Shown: piece by piece, positions 51,853 through 61,229 of the stretch
How positions within the stretch are numbered: position 1 is the first letter of the stretch
Layout: every line of letters begins with the position of its first letter
Assembly (NCBI RefSeq): GCF_030519355.1
Contig: NZ_JAUMKC010000021.1
Location: 44,225 to 108,224 of the forward strand
DNA from: Mucilaginibacter sp. L3T2-6
Lineage (GTDB): Bacteria > Bacteroidota > Bacteroidia > Sphingobacteriales > Sphingobacteriaceae
DNA: 64,000 nt
Direction: 5' to 3'
Program-made: the position numbers and the translations under genes
Notes under the pieces: model-generated
Seen by the model: only the letters and a program-made list of their open reading frames with translations
Database searches by the model: none
What the model was told of the DNA's origin: nothing

Positions 51853-52539
51853 ATGAATACCGATAAAAATGAATTCCGCAAATTCGCGGCGGGCCACTGC
51901 TATGTAAAAACCCAGCCGCTTGATAACTACATTTCTGCCGTCGAGAACAGTAGCGTACTTGTAGCCCAAACGCCTTATATTATGGAAGAGCGCGAGCTGC
52001 GCGTATCGCAAATGGATGTATTCTCGCGCCTGATGATGGACCGCATCATATTCCTTGGCAGCGCTGTTGATGATAATGTTGCTAACATCATACAAGCACA
52101 GCTATTGTTCCTCCAATCTATCGACGCAAAAAAAGATATACAGATGTATATTAACTCACCTGGCGGCTCGGTGTATGCCGGGTTTGGTATTTACGATACG
52201 ATGCAGCTGATCGGCCCGGATGTGGCGACAATTTGTACTGGAATGGCCGCTTCTATGGCTTCGGTTTTGCTGTGTGCGGGTGCAGCGGGCAAACGGGCTG
52301 CCTTAACGCATTCGCGCATTATGATGCATCAACCTCTCGGCGGCGTACAAGGCCCGGCATCCGACATTGAAATAACTGCTAAACAAGTTTTAAAAGTGCA
52401 AAAGGAACTATACCAGATCTACGTAAAACACACCGGTCAGGAATATGACACTATCCATAAAGTGTCCGACCGCGACTTTTGGATGATCGCCTCGGAAGCG
52501 AAGGAGTTTGGAATAATTGACGAGGTATTGGGAAGTTAA
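51853..52539 (+). CDS. ClpP-family serine protease (paralogue)
   Basis: A 228-residue ClpP. The triad is present: Ser134 in GMAASMAS, His159 in MMHQPLGG and Asp near DRDFWMIASEA. An N-terminal extension of about 37 residues precedes the conserved core compared with ordinary ClpP. The genes for ClpX and trigger factor, usual neighbours of the housekeeping clpP, are absent; instead it follows a sigma factor and a small protein in one operon. It is therefore likely a second, specialised ClpP. Confidence 0.9.
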   Translation: MNTDKNEFRKFAAGHCYVKTQPLDNYISAVENSSVLVAQTPYIMEERELRVSQMDVFSRLMMDRIIFLGSAVDDNVANIIQAQLLFLQSIDAKKDIQMYINSPGGSVYAGFGIYDTMQLIGPDVATICTGMAASMASVLLCAGAAGKRAALTHSRIMMHQPLGGVQGPASDIEITAKQVLKVQKELYQIYVKHTGQEYDTIHKVSDRDFWMIASEAKEFGIIDEVLGS

Positions 52540-52564
52540 GCCCCCTAACCCCCTAAAAGGGGAA

Positions 52565-53791
52565 TTAATGAACTCCCGCACTATCGTCAGCTTTGGTGCC
52601 GGCAGGCTTAGTAATGTTTTTCCGGCCGGCTGTTAAGATAAGAAGGGCAAGCAGCGCGGCCGTGGCCATAAGGCCGGACATAGGGATGGTACTGTGGCTT
52701 TTATAAAGGCTTACCAATACAGATACCAGTGTACCCGCCGACATTTGCAGCGCCCCCATAAGCGAGGCCGCAGTGCCGGTATTTTTTGCGAACGGCGCCA
52801 GCGATAATGCCGAGGTGTTGGGATAGGTAATGCCTACCATGCACAGCAGCAAAAATACCATGATGATGGTTCCGTAAAGGCCAAGTACGTTAGCTGCTGA
52901 ACCGGCTAAAAAAGAAAGCGTTACCACGGCCAATGCGGGCAGGCTGAATTTTACGATTTGCTCGCTCTGATACTTCCGGGTAAGTACCCCATTAAGCTGG
53001 CTCGAGCCAATGTATCCGGCAGCCAACAGTGCAAATATCCAGCCGTAAACCTGGCTTTTTACATGGTACAGTTCCATAAATACGATTGGCGATGAGGCCA
53101 GGTAGGTATACAAACAAGAAAATGCCGTGGCGCCGCACAAAGCGTAAGTATAAAATTGCGGCTGCTTCATTACCGACCAAAAACTATTGATAATCGGCAG
53201 GGGCTTTAGCGAATAGGATTTATCAGGCCGGTAATTTTCGGGCAAAAAGAAAATTACCATAAGCAGCATTAACACAGCTATACAGGTTAATATCAAAAAT
53301 ATAAACCGCCAGCCCCAGTAGGTGGTTACATAGCCGCCGATAGTTGGCGCCAGCATGGGCGAAACGCTTAATACCAATATCAGCAGTGCAAACACCCGTG
53401 CATTATCTTTCACCGGGAAAACATCGCGGACGGTAGTGATCGCGGCAACCGACGCTGCACAGCTACCCACTGCCTGAAAAAACCGGAGTACAATAAGTTG
53501 TTCGATAGACTGTACAAAAAAACAGCATATGGATGCCACGATATATAAGCCCAGGCCGAAGTATAATGGGTTTCTGCGCCCAAACCTGTCGAGCAGCGGC
53601 CCATATAAAAGCTGACCCACCGAAATACCAATAAAGTAACCCGACAGAGTGAGGGACACCTGTGCCGTGGTTGTATGCAGTGTTTTTGCAATGGCCGGGA
53701 AACCGGGCAAGTACATATCGATAGAAAAAGGCCCGAGGGCCGTAAGCGAGCCTAATATCAGTACGAGAAAGATGTAACGTTTGCGGGTCAT
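52565..53791 (-). CDS. Bcr/CflA-family MFS drug efflux transporter
   Basis: An inner membrane proton-driven exporter of about 408 residues with 12 helices. Family signs are the N-terminal GPFSIDMYLPGFPAI and GQLLYGPLLDRFGRR (motif A) and RFFQAVGSCAASVA (motif C-like). Relatives export bicyclomycin, chloramphenicol and other drugs or cellular metabolites. I chose the ATG at 53791; the TTG at 53809 used by a longer reading overlaps the -7-like TACTTTCG. It is convergent with clpP. Confidence 0.9.
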   Translation of the reverse strand: MTRKRYIFLVLILGSLTALGPFSIDMYLPGFPAIAKTLHTTTAQVSLTLSGYFIGISVGQLLYGPLLDRFGRRNPLYFGLGLYIVASICCFFVQSIEQLIVLRFFQAVGSCAASVAAITTVRDVFPVKDNARVFALLILVLSVSPMLAPTIGGYVTTYWGWRFIFLILTCIAVLMLLMVIFFLPENYRPDKSYSLKPLPIINSFWSVMKQPQFYTYALCGATAFSCLYTYLASSPIVFMELYHVKSQVYGWIFALLAAGYIGSSQLNGVLTRKYQSEQIVKFSLPALAVVTLSFLAGSAANVLGLYGTIIMVFLLLCMVGITYPNTSALSLAPFAKNTGTAASLMGALQMSAGTLVSVLVSLYKSHSTIPMSGLMATAALLALLILTAGRKNITKPAGTKADDSAGVH

Positions 53792-53910
53792 GGCATTGCG
53801 AAAGTACAAAGTTTTTGTCGCGCAAAAATTTCAAATCCGAATAATGTTGCTACTTTAGTTGCATAAGCCGCAACTGCATTTTTAACGCTGTTGTAAACCT
53901 GCGAGAACCC

Positions 53911-55227
53911 ATGATTTTACTTACTATTCTCTTCTGCATTATCCTGCTGGTTTTATTAGTTAGCTGGATAAAGGTAAACCCTTTCGTAGCTTTTCTTATC
54001 GTTTCAATTACAGCGGGGCTGTTGCTGGGTATCCCGCTTAATTCGGTTACCAAATCTGTACAGCGCGGATTGGGCGAAACGCTTGGCGCCATATCTGTTA
54101 TTATATGCGTTGGCGCCATGATAGGCAAACTGGTAGCTGCCAGCGGTGCAGCCCAAAAAATTGCCGAAGTACTGGTGAATGGCTTCGGTGTAAAATACAT
54201 ACAATGGGCGTTGGTAGTTGCAGGTTTTATTATAGGTATACCATTGTTTTACGAAACAGGTTTCGTGTTAATGGTACCTCTCATATTTTCGGTTGTTTAT
54301 AAATACAAGCTGCACCCGGTATTTATTGGCTTGCCTATGCTCGCGGCCTTATCGGTAACGCACGGTTTTTTACCGCCGCACCCGTCTCCATCTGCACTTG
54401 TTCTTAAGTTTAACGCTAATATGGGGACAACATTAATGTATGGTATTATACTGGCCATTCCTGCTATCACGCTGGCGGGTCCAGTTTTCGCCCGGACACT
54501 TAAAAAAATTGATTCACAGCCGCTAAAAACCTTTATGGCTGATGAAATTCCCGATGATAAGCTGCCCAGTGCATTTACCAGTTTTTTTACCGCACTATTA
54601 CCGGTTATGCTGATAATGGGAACCACATTATATCTCAACATCGACCATAGCGAAAATACTATTCACAAACTTATTGCCTTCATTGGCGAAACGCCGATTG
54701 TAATGCTTACATCGCTTATTGTGGCAACATTTACGCTGGGGCTAAAACAAGGCAAAACCATGAAAGAGCTTGGCGGTATATACAGTCATGCCATAAAAGA
54801 CGTGTCGCTTATTTTGCTGATAGTAGGCGGCTCCGGCGCGTTCAAGGCTGTGCTTACCGACAGCGGCGCGAATAATCAGATAGCCGACGTTTTAAAGAGT
54901 TTCCACATGCAGCCGCTGATCTTAGGCTGGTTGATTGCCGCTATTATTCGGATAAGCCTGGGTTCGGCCACAGTGGCAGGTTTAACTGCAGCAGGTATTG
55001 TTTCAACTATGGTGACGAAAGACCCGACAATTAACCCAAACCTGATGGTGCTTGCCGTAGGCGCGGGCAGCCTGGCCTGCTCACACCTTAATGACGGCGG
55101 CTTCTGGCTGTTTAAGGAATATTTTAACTTATCTATCAAAGATACCATCCGCTCCTGGACAATGATGGAGACTATGGTCTCGCTTATCGGCCTGGCAGGG
55201 GTTTTGGTGTTGAACCAAATTGTATAA
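53911..55227 (+). CDS. GntP-family gluconate/organic acid permease
   Basis: A 438-residue inner membrane permease of the gluconate:H+ symporter family with about 12 helices. Readable family segments are GIPLFYETGFVLMVPLIF (the conserved Phe-Tyr-Glu), HGFLPPHPSPSA, and RISLGSATVAGLTAAG with HLNDGGFWLFKEYF near the C-terminus. Substrate candidates are gluconate, fructuronate or D-glycerate; no sugar-acid catabolic gene is adjacent. It is divergent from the efflux gene, sharing a 120-base promoter region. Confidence 0.92.
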   Translation: MILLTILFCIILLVLLVSWIKVNPFVAFLIVSITAGLLLGIPLNSVTKSVQRGLGETLGAISVIICVGAMIGKLVAASGAAQKIAEVLVNGFGVKYIQWALVVAGFIIGIPLFYETGFVLMVPLIFSVVYKYKLHPVFIGLPMLAALSVTHGFLPPHPSPSALVLKFNANMGTTLMYGIILAIPAITLAGPVFARTLKKIDSQPLKTFMADEIPDDKLPSAFTSFFTALLPVMLIMGTTLYLNIDHSENTIHKLIAFIGETPIVMLTSLIVATFTLGLKQGKTMKELGGIYSHAIKDVSLILLIVGGSGAFKAVLTDSGANNQIADVLKSFHMQPLILGWLIAAIIRISLGSATVAGLTAAGIVSTMVTKDPTINPNLMVLAVGAGSLACSHLNDGGFWLFKEYFNLSIKDTIRSWTMMETMVSLIGLAGVLVLNQIV

Positions 55228-55458
55228 GGAATAGAAAGTGGGGTTTCTCATATGCAGGAGGTGTTAAGGTAAGTTGAAGTTTTGATACCTGAAAATCATA
55301 AAAAATAACAGCACTATAAAGCTTCCTAAGGGTTTTGACCTTGGATGGTTGGAATGAATAGTTCGCGAAACCCCTCCATCCACCCTACGAAGTAAGGGAA
55401 TTGCACGGGCCGCCGCTTTTTTCTACAGCCATAGCAATACATCTCCAGAGAAATCAAT

Positions 55459-55992
55459 ATGCTAAAAAGAACATTGCATATCAAATTCGGCCAACTGGCA
55501 GACCACTCGCTGGATTATATATGCGGCATCCTGCAGGACACGCGTACAACTACCATTCTATCACTTAAAAACTTGTCTGTACCTGAACTGGACTGGCAAT
55601 ACCAGGATGGCTGGAATACCATTGGCGCTTTGCTGGCTCACATTATAGCTATCGAGAACTATTTCAGGATAGAGTTTGTTGAAGGCAGAAAACTAACTGA
55701 TGAGGAAAACGCTCAGTTGCTGCCGGCGCTTGATATGGGCATACACCTGCCCAAACTGATTAACAAACAGCCATTCGAAGTGTATATCAACCAACTTACC
55801 GAATCAAGGGAGCTAATGCTAAGCGCCCTGGCTAAACTTAATCACGAAGACTTTACCCGTCGTATAGAAGATTATGATGAAGAAACGGGCTGCAACCTTG
55901 CCTGGGTGTTATACCACATGGCCGAAGATGAGATCTATCACCGGGGGCAGATCAGCATAATAAGGAAACTGTATAAAATGCAGGCAGGTTAA
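55459..55992 (+). CDS. DinB-fold protein
   Basis: A 177-residue four-helix-bundle protein of the DinB superfamily. Candidate metal-binding His residues lie in LLAHIIAIENYF and at the end in YHMAEDEIYHRGQI. Many members are thiol-dependent metalloenzymes or of unknown role. It is a single gene, convergent with the fatty acid hydroxylase. A second DinB-fold gene is at 62787. Confidence 0.8.
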   Translation: MLKRTLHIKFGQLADHSLDYICGILQDTRTTTILSLKNLSVPELDWQYQDGWNTIGALLAHIIAIENYFRIEFVEGRKLTDEENAQLLPALDMGIHLPKLINKQPFEVYINQLTESRELMLSALAKLNHEDFTRRIEDYDEETGCNLAWVLYHMAEDEIYHRGQISIIRKLYKMQAG

Positions 55993-55995
55993 TTA

Positions 55996-57021
55996 CTATG
56001 CCTCCGCCAATTGGGCCGAAGGTTTTATTTGCTCTTTGTTTTCTTCCTCAAAATATTTCTTTCTAACCACAGCAGAGGTCTTATGATCACCGGTATGGCT
56101 CCAGCCCGGAGGCATAACGATGTAAAGAAACTTGTTCACAATGCCGGGAGCTCTGTAAACGTCCTTTGCTAAAGCGACGATTTCTCCGAAATAAGCATCC
56201 AGAAAGCTATGTGGTTTCATCGGGCGGGTAATGCCGTATTCTATAGCGATACTTTTATCCTCGGGCTGATAGGTTTTAAATACTTTATCCCAAATGTTCA
56301 GCAGGTTGCAAAAGTTGGTATCCATATACAACGGATTTTTCGCATGATGTACCCTATGATGCGATGGGGTAAGCAGGATATTATTAAGAAAACCGAAGCG
56401 GCCATCCTTGTAAATATTTTCACCGATATGGATAAATCCGCCCCAGGTACCATCTACAAACATAATTACAAACAGCACTGCCGGGTTAACCCCAAGCAAA
56501 ATACAGATGGTAGTACGGATAAAATCAGCATAAGGTCCTTCCAGGAAAAAGTGCGCGTAAGTTACCGAAAGGTTCATGTTTGCCGGCGCGTGGTGGGTAG
56601 AATGGAGACACCACAGGATACGTACTTTATGTGCCAGGTAATGATAAATAAAATGCGAAAATTCCCAGATGATATAGCTATAAATAAACCAATACCATGT
56701 AAAGTCGGTTTTCATGATGGCGAACCTGCCAAAATATTTGATGCAAAACACTACCAGCCCAATTGAAATAACGCGGCCAGCAAACGCATTTAAAACATAA
56801 GTGAAAAATGAAATTTTATAGTCGATAACCTTGAAGCGCTTAAAAAACGCTGCCCTGATGATCTCGAGAACGAGCACTACAGGTATAAAAGGAGCGAGGA
56901 TCTGGGTTACGCCATGATAGGTTAACAAATCGGCGTAATTGCCAGATTTCAATATATCGTATAAACCACCGAAGCTAAAAAATCCGGTGATCTCATCCCA
57001 TATTGTCTTTAAAAATTCCAT
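55996..57021 (-). CDS. Fatty acid hydroxylase/sterol desaturase family protein
   Basis: A 341-residue membrane di-iron enzyme of the fatty acid hydroxylase superfamily. Three to four helices surround His-rich clusters: FSHFIYHYLAH (H-x3-H), HSTHH (HxxHH) and SHHRVHH near the C-terminus, which bind the diiron centre. It probably hydroxylates or desaturates a lipid tail. The specific substrate cannot be inferred. Confidence 0.9.
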   Translation of the reverse strand: MEFLKTIWDEITGFFSFGGLYDILKSGNYADLLTYHGVTQILAPFIPVVLVLEIIRAAFFKRFKVIDYKISFFTYVLNAFAGRVISIGLVVFCIKYFGRFAIMKTDFTWYWFIYSYIIWEFSHFIYHYLAHKVRILWCLHSTHHAPANMNLSVTYAHFFLEGPYADFIRTTICILLGVNPAVLFVIMFVDGTWGGFIHIGENIYKDGRFGFLNNILLTPSHHRVHHAKNPLYMDTNFCNLLNIWDKVFKTYQPEDKSIAIEYGITRPMKPHSFLDAYFGEIVALAKDVYRAPGIVNKFLYIVMPPGWSHTGDHKTSAVVRKKYFEEENKEQIKPSAQLAEA

Positions 57022-57636
57022 TGTTCCGAATTTAATTATAGGCTAATGCAAGGTAGCAAATAAATGCTGAAATGTGAACCCCGGGTATAATATTATTGAA
57101 GCCGCTAAAGACTGTTATGAGTTATGAAGTAACCCGTTGCCATACCAAAGGATGTGATTGAAACGATTGTTTTGGGTGTTTGAAAAGCCTGCCAGACAGG
57201 TGTATGAACAGCGCCGGTAGCAAAATTTACAATTTATGGATGTAAATTTCAAACTGAAATATACTTTTTGCAGTAATTAAGCCTTAGGTTTGCACCCAAA
57301 ATTGAAACATGGTTTCAACAGCTATGGAACGATGGTTGTTCGCCTGCAAACATGACAAGAAATAATGTTTTAACTTTGCCGGCGCCTGTTTGTTTTATTA
57401 GCAAAACTAATTGGTTATTAAAAAATGTATGTCAAAAGTAATTTGAATTAAGAAGTAGGGTATGGCGTTATTTTACATTTCTTAATTTAAGTTTAACCCT
57501 TGCATATTTTTGAATGGTTTAATTTACACTTACTTAATAATTTACCCGGTAATAGCTGTAATACTTTATTACATTTTGCCGGGGACTTCCAGGCTTTATA
57601 AAATTGATTGAAAATTCTTAAAGCCGGCCGTCATTT
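57022..57636. other. Long AT-rich intergenic region before the mla operon
   Basis: About 615 bases without a credible gene; only 14- to 18-codon ATG frames occur. Candidate -7 boxes on the plus strand are TAGGTTTG (57285-57292), TAACTTTG (57371-57378) and TATTTTTG (57505-57512), none with a well-spaced -33. A weak CCCGG/CCGGG hairpin is at about 57545-57585. It may hold the mla promoter and an unknown RNA. Confidence 0.45.
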
Positions 57637-57708
57637 TTGATTACCAAACATCCTGCACGGTTGTTTGTAGTGTCAGTGAAAAAACGGTATTTATTACTAT
57701 CGCAATTA

Positions 57709-58518
57709 ATGGAGCAAGCCAACAGCACATCGCCCGCCGTAACAAAAAAACGCTCGAAGTTAAGCCGGAAACTTTCCGATTTCTTTAAAAGCGTCTACAA
57801 TATCCATCTTTTTATCCTCCGTTTTTTTCGGGAGGCCTTTGTTGCGCCGTTTGAATTTAAGGAGATTGTAAGGCAATGTTACGAAGTTGGGGTGCGTTCG
57901 TTTACGCTGATAACGGTAACAGGTTTTATTGTCGGGTTTATATTTACCAAGCAATCCCGTCCGTCGCTGCTCGAATTTGGCGCACAATCATGGATACCCA
58001 AGTTGGTTTCCATAGCTATAATGCGCGCATTGGCCCCATTGGTTACCGCATTAATAGCCTCGGGGAAAGTTGGATCGAGCATCGGTGCTGAATTAAGCTC
58101 CATGCGGGTTACTGAGCAAATAGACGCGATGGAAGTATCCGGTACCAAGCCATTTAAATTTTTGGTTTGCACCAGGGTGCTGGCCACCACTATTACTATC
58201 CCTATTCTTGCTACCTATACAGGTTTTATCGCCCTTTTTGGCGGCTACCTGAATGTTGCGCAAAACGAAGGTACCAGCTGGAGTGCGTTTATGCAGGAGG
58301 TGTTTAAGCCGCTGGAGTTCCTGGATTTTACCGCATCGCTCATTAAATCTATAGTATTTGGCTTTACTATAGGTATTGTAGGTTGCTACCAGGGGTATTA
58401 TTCAAATAAAGGAACTGAAGGCGTAGGCAAAGCTGCAAATGGCGCCGTAGTAACAGCCATGTTCCTGGTATTTATAGAAGAAGTAATAATAGTGCAGATA
58501 ACCGGTAATTTCCGTTGA
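57709..58518 (+). CDS. mlaE: MlaE-family lipid ABC transporter permease
   Basis: A 269-residue inner membrane permease of the Mla/MCE phospholipid transport system. The core has five to six helices and family segments such as RALAPLVTALIASGKVGSSIGAE (split: RALAPLVTALIASGKVG) and MRVTEQIDAMEVSG. It works with the ATPase and MCE protein encoded directly downstream to move phospholipids between the membranes. I chose the ATG at 57709; the frame is open from a TTG at 57637. Confidence 0.93.
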   Translation: MEQANSTSPAVTKKRSKLSRKLSDFFKSVYNIHLFILRFFREAFVAPFEFKEIVRQCYEVGVRSFTLITVTGFIVGFIFTKQSRPSLLEFGAQSWIPKLVSIAIMRALAPLVTALIASGKVGSSIGAELSSMRVTEQIDAMEVSGTKPFKFLVCTRVLATTITIPILATYTGFIALFGGYLNVAQNEGTSWSAFMQEVFKPLEFLDFTASLIKSIVFGFTIGIVGCYQGYYSNKGTEGVGKAANGAVVTAMFLVFIEEVIIVQITGNFR

Positions 58519-58523
58519 TTTTT

Positions 58524-59297
58524 ATGCAGAAACCCAAAGCACATATCGACTACAATAACCCGGTGATAAAAATACGCGGGGTAAAAAAAGCCTTTGAGGA
58601 CTATGCCGTGTTGCGGGGTATCGACCTCGACCTTTTCCAGGGCGAAAACCTGGTGGTGCTGGGCCGCTCGGGCACCGGTAAATCGGTTTTGATAAAATTG
58701 GTTTCGGGTTTGTTAAAACCCGATGCCGGAACTATAAATGTACTGGGAAAAGAGGTTACTGAAATAAGCGATAAAGAGTTGCAGGAACTTCGTATCCGCA
58801 TTGGTTTTTCATTTCAGAACAGTGCTTTGTATGATAGCATGACCGTGCGGAAGAATCTGGAATTTCCGTTAGTGCGCAACCGCAAAGGCATCACGAGGAA
58901 AGAAATAGATAAAGCTGTCCACGAGGTATTGGAGTCTGTTGGGCTGTTACAGGCCATTAACCAGATGCCGTCTGAACTGTCGGGCGGGCAGCGTAAACGT
59001 ATAGGCATTGCACGCACGCTTATACTGAACCCCGAAATTATGCTGTATGACGAGCCTACAGCGGGCCTCGATCCGATTACCTGCACCGACATCAACGAGC
59101 TGATTAACCAGGTACAGCAGCAATATCATACCTCATCTATCATCATTACGCACGACCTTACCTGTGCAAAGGAAACGGGCGATCGGGTGGCAATGCTGCT
59201 CGACGGACAATTCAGGCGGGTAGGCACTTTCGATGAGGTGTTCGATACGAACGACGAACGGGTAAAACCATTTTACGACTACAACTTTATACAATAG
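58524..59297 (+). CDS. mlaF: MlaF-family ABC transporter ATP-binding protein
   Basis: A 257-residue ATPase with Walker A GRSGTGKS (about 48), signature LSGGQRKRIGIAR (about 152), Walker B IMLYDEPTAGLDP and the switch His in ITHDL. It energises the MlaE permease. The ATG at 58524 lies just past the mlaE stop; a TTG at 58515 overlaps it by four bases. Part of mlaEFD. Confidence 0.95.
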   Translation: MQKPKAHIDYNNPVIKIRGVKKAFEDYAVLRGIDLDLFQGENLVVLGRSGTGKSVLIKLVSGLLKPDAGTINVLGKEVTEISDKELQELRIRIGFSFQNSALYDSMTVRKNLEFPLVRNRKGITRKEIDKAVHEVLESVGLLQAINQMPSELSGGQRKRIGIARTLILNPEIMLYDEPTAGLDPITCTDINELINQVQQQYHTSSIIITHDLTCAKETGDRVAMLLDGQFRRVGTFDEVFDTNDERVKPFYDYNFIQ

Positions 59298-59313
59298 ATT
59301 TTACGCACATATC

Positions 59314-60300
59314 ATGGCTGCAACAGAAAACAGAAGGGCAATAATAGTTGGGATATTTTTATCGCTGGGCCTCATTATATTTATGATCGGGGTATTTACC
59401 CTTGGTGGCGAACAGAAAAGTTTTGCCAGGAGCATAACCATAAGCGCCATATTTGATGATGTGGCCGGCTTAAAAAAAGGGAATGATGTTTGGTTCTCGG
59501 GCGTTAAAGTGGGTACCATAACCAACATTCATTTCGTTGGTACTTCGCAGGTTGATGTGCGGATGAAGATAGACCAAAATGTTCAGCAATATATCCACCG
59601 CAATGCAGGCGTTCGTATCGGGTCTGACGGGTTTATAGGCAACAAACTCATTGTAATAGATGGGGGTAACCCACAGGCGCCGCAAATTGAAAATGGAGCT
59701 GTTTTAGAGGCGGAAAAAATTACCTCGACTGACGATATTATGAAAACCCTGCAGAGCAACAATCAAAACCTGCTGGCCATCACCAGTGATTTTAAGCTGT
59801 TAAGCCATAAAATATTACAGGGTAAAGGTACCGTAGGCACCTTGCTGGCCGATAGCCTGATGGGAGAACAATTGCGCCGCTCCATGGCTAACCTGCAGGC
59901 GGCTACGTCAAGTGCGGCACATCTTGCGGTTCAGCTGGATGCATTCAGCCAGAAGATGAACACCAAAGGGGGCTTTGCTGATCAGGTGCTGACGGATACC
60001 GTGGTGTTCAACCGCATCAAGGCTTCGGTCATTCAATTACAGCAGGCCGCAGCAAGTGCATCAACCCTCACCGAAAACTTAAATAAAGCAAGCAGCCGCC
60101 TTAATGCCAAGGATAATGCAGTAGGCGTTTTGCTAAACGACCCCAAAGCTGCTGACCAGATCCGCAGTACGCTGAATTATCTGCAACAAAGCTCTATTAA
60201 ACTAAATGATGACCTGGAGGCTGCTCAGCATAATTTCTTGTTAAAGGGCTTTTTTAAAAACAGGGCAAAGGCAAAAGCAGATAGCGCCAAAAGAAAGTGA
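59314..60300 (+). CDS. mlaD: MlaD-like MCE-domain lipid-binding protein
   Basis: A 328-residue periplasmic protein anchored by an N-terminal helix (about 10-30). The MCE domain at about 38-120 (ISAIFDDVAGLKKGNDVWFSGVKVG, split: IFDDVAGLKKGNDVWFSGVK) forms the lipid-carrying hexamer ring. A long C-terminal helical region (about 150-310) follows, longer than the E. coli MlaD C-terminus, and could span towards the outer membrane. It is the last gene of mlaEFD, followed by a palindromic terminator. Confidence 0.92.
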   Translation: MAATENRRAIIVGIFLSLGLIIFMIGVFTLGGEQKSFARSITISAIFDDVAGLKKGNDVWFSGVKVGTITNIHFVGTSQVDVRMKIDQNVQQYIHRNAGVRIGSDGFIGNKLIVIDGGNPQAPQIENGAVLEAEKITSTDDIMKTLQSNNQNLLAITSDFKLLSHKILQGKGTVGTLLADSLMGEQLRRSMANLQAATSSAAHLAVQLDAFSQKMNTKGGFADQVLTDTVVFNRIKASVIQLQQAAASASTLTENLNKASSRLNAKDNAVGVLLNDPKAADQIRSTLNYLQQSSIKLNDDLEAAQHNFLLKGFFKNRAKAKADSAKRK

Positions 60301-60303
60301 TTG

Positions 60304-60386
60304 GTTGTAACAATTGTAAATGTTGCGGTGATTTTAAAATCAGCTATTCAACAACATCTACAACCTTACAATTATTACAACTTTTT
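60304..60386 (+). terminator. Palindromic word-repeat terminator after mlaD
   Basis: Arms GTTGTAACAATTGTAA (60304-60319) and TTACAATTATTACAAC (60366-60381) pair over 16 bases with one mismatch; inner arms around 60314-60325 and 60352-60363 also pair. TTTTT follows. It is built from the word TTGTAA and belongs to the word-repeat palindromes. Confidence 0.65.
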
Positions 60387-60392
60387 AAACCA

Positions 60393-61139
60393 TCAGTTAC
60401 TTTCCGGCTCTTTCCCAAATGGTACATTCCCGGCCTTCTTTTGTTCCGGAGTTAGCCTTTGCCAGTTTTGGTAACAGGCGCTCAGGTAGGGCACAAGTTC
60501 AAAACGCTTATCGGTATATTCTTTTACGTCGGGCGTATATAACAACAGGAAATCATCCATATCCGTACCTTTTAAAGGGACGTATTGACTGATGTTCGCC
60601 GGTGTAAACACAGCGCTGATATGTTCGCTTATCTCTCGTTCTTTTGCCGACATGGCAGCCTTTCGTTTCTGCTTTTCATCTTTCGACCAATAATGAAGCC
60701 TTATAGTAATGCCGCCGGTATAATTCATTTTGTTATCACGGGTGTAAACTACCGGCTGCCCATGAAATTGCGGGTCGTAATACTGAACTGCATTTGGATT
60801 TACCTTTGCACCCGAGCTTTCTGTAACATTTACCTGGTTCAGCATGGTACTTTTTGGCACCATAAATATTTCGCGTGAATGCATATCGGTTATCAGCACG
60901 GTATCCGGCAGGTAAGAAAATGAGTTGAAAACCAATAAGTCTCCGGGTTTGGCTACAATCGCAAACTGGCCTCGGTCGTCGGTTATGGTCTTAAGCTTGC
61001 TGCTTAAGTTTTCAATCCTTACCGAACGTAAGACTATACGTGTTTTGTCTTCCAATACCCGCCCGCTGAAAAGTGTCTGGCCACTGGCTGCCGCTATTCC
61101 CAAAAAACAAAAAAAAATACCTAATAGATTTTTTAGCAT
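60393..61139 (-). CDS. Secreted protein with carboxypeptidase-regulatory-like domain
   Basis: A protein of about 248 residues with a signal peptide ending AAASGQ. The next 80 residues form a carboxypeptidase D regulatory-like beta-sandwich (FSGRVLEDKTRIVLRSVRIEN, split: FSGRVLEDKTRIVL), as found at the N-terminus of SusC receptors. The C-terminal 150 residues are of unknown fold. Related Bacteroidota proteins are exported and of unknown role. I chose the ATG at 61139; an upstream start at 61184 adds residues before the signal peptide. Confidence 0.75.
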   Translation of the reverse strand: MLKNLLGIFFCFLGIAAASGQTLFSGRVLEDKTRIVLRSVRIENLSSKLKTITDDRGQFAIVAKPGDLLVFNSFSYLPDTVLITDMHSREIFMVPKSTMLNQVNVTESSGAKVNPNAVQYYDPQFHGQPVVYTRDNKMNYTGGITIRLHYWSKDEKQKRKAAMSAKEREISEHISAVFTPANISQYVPLKGTDMDDFLLLYTPDVKEYTDKRFELVPYLSACYQNWQRLTPEQKKAGNVPFGKEPESN

Positions 61140-61193
61140 GTGTAAATATACCTTAAAGCTATATTTAACGGAAAGCAATAACATTATTTAACA

Positions 61194-61225
61194 TTTGGGC
61201 AGTAGGCGCGTTTGCATTATCTTGC
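61194..61225 (+). promoter_or_regulatory. Promoter of the DUF1275 gene
   Basis: TTTG at 61194-61197, a 20-base spacer, then TATCTTGC at 61218-61225. The ATG at 61230 lies only four bases past the -7 box, suggesting a leaderless mRNA. Confidence 0.6.
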
Positions 61226-61229
61226 CGCC

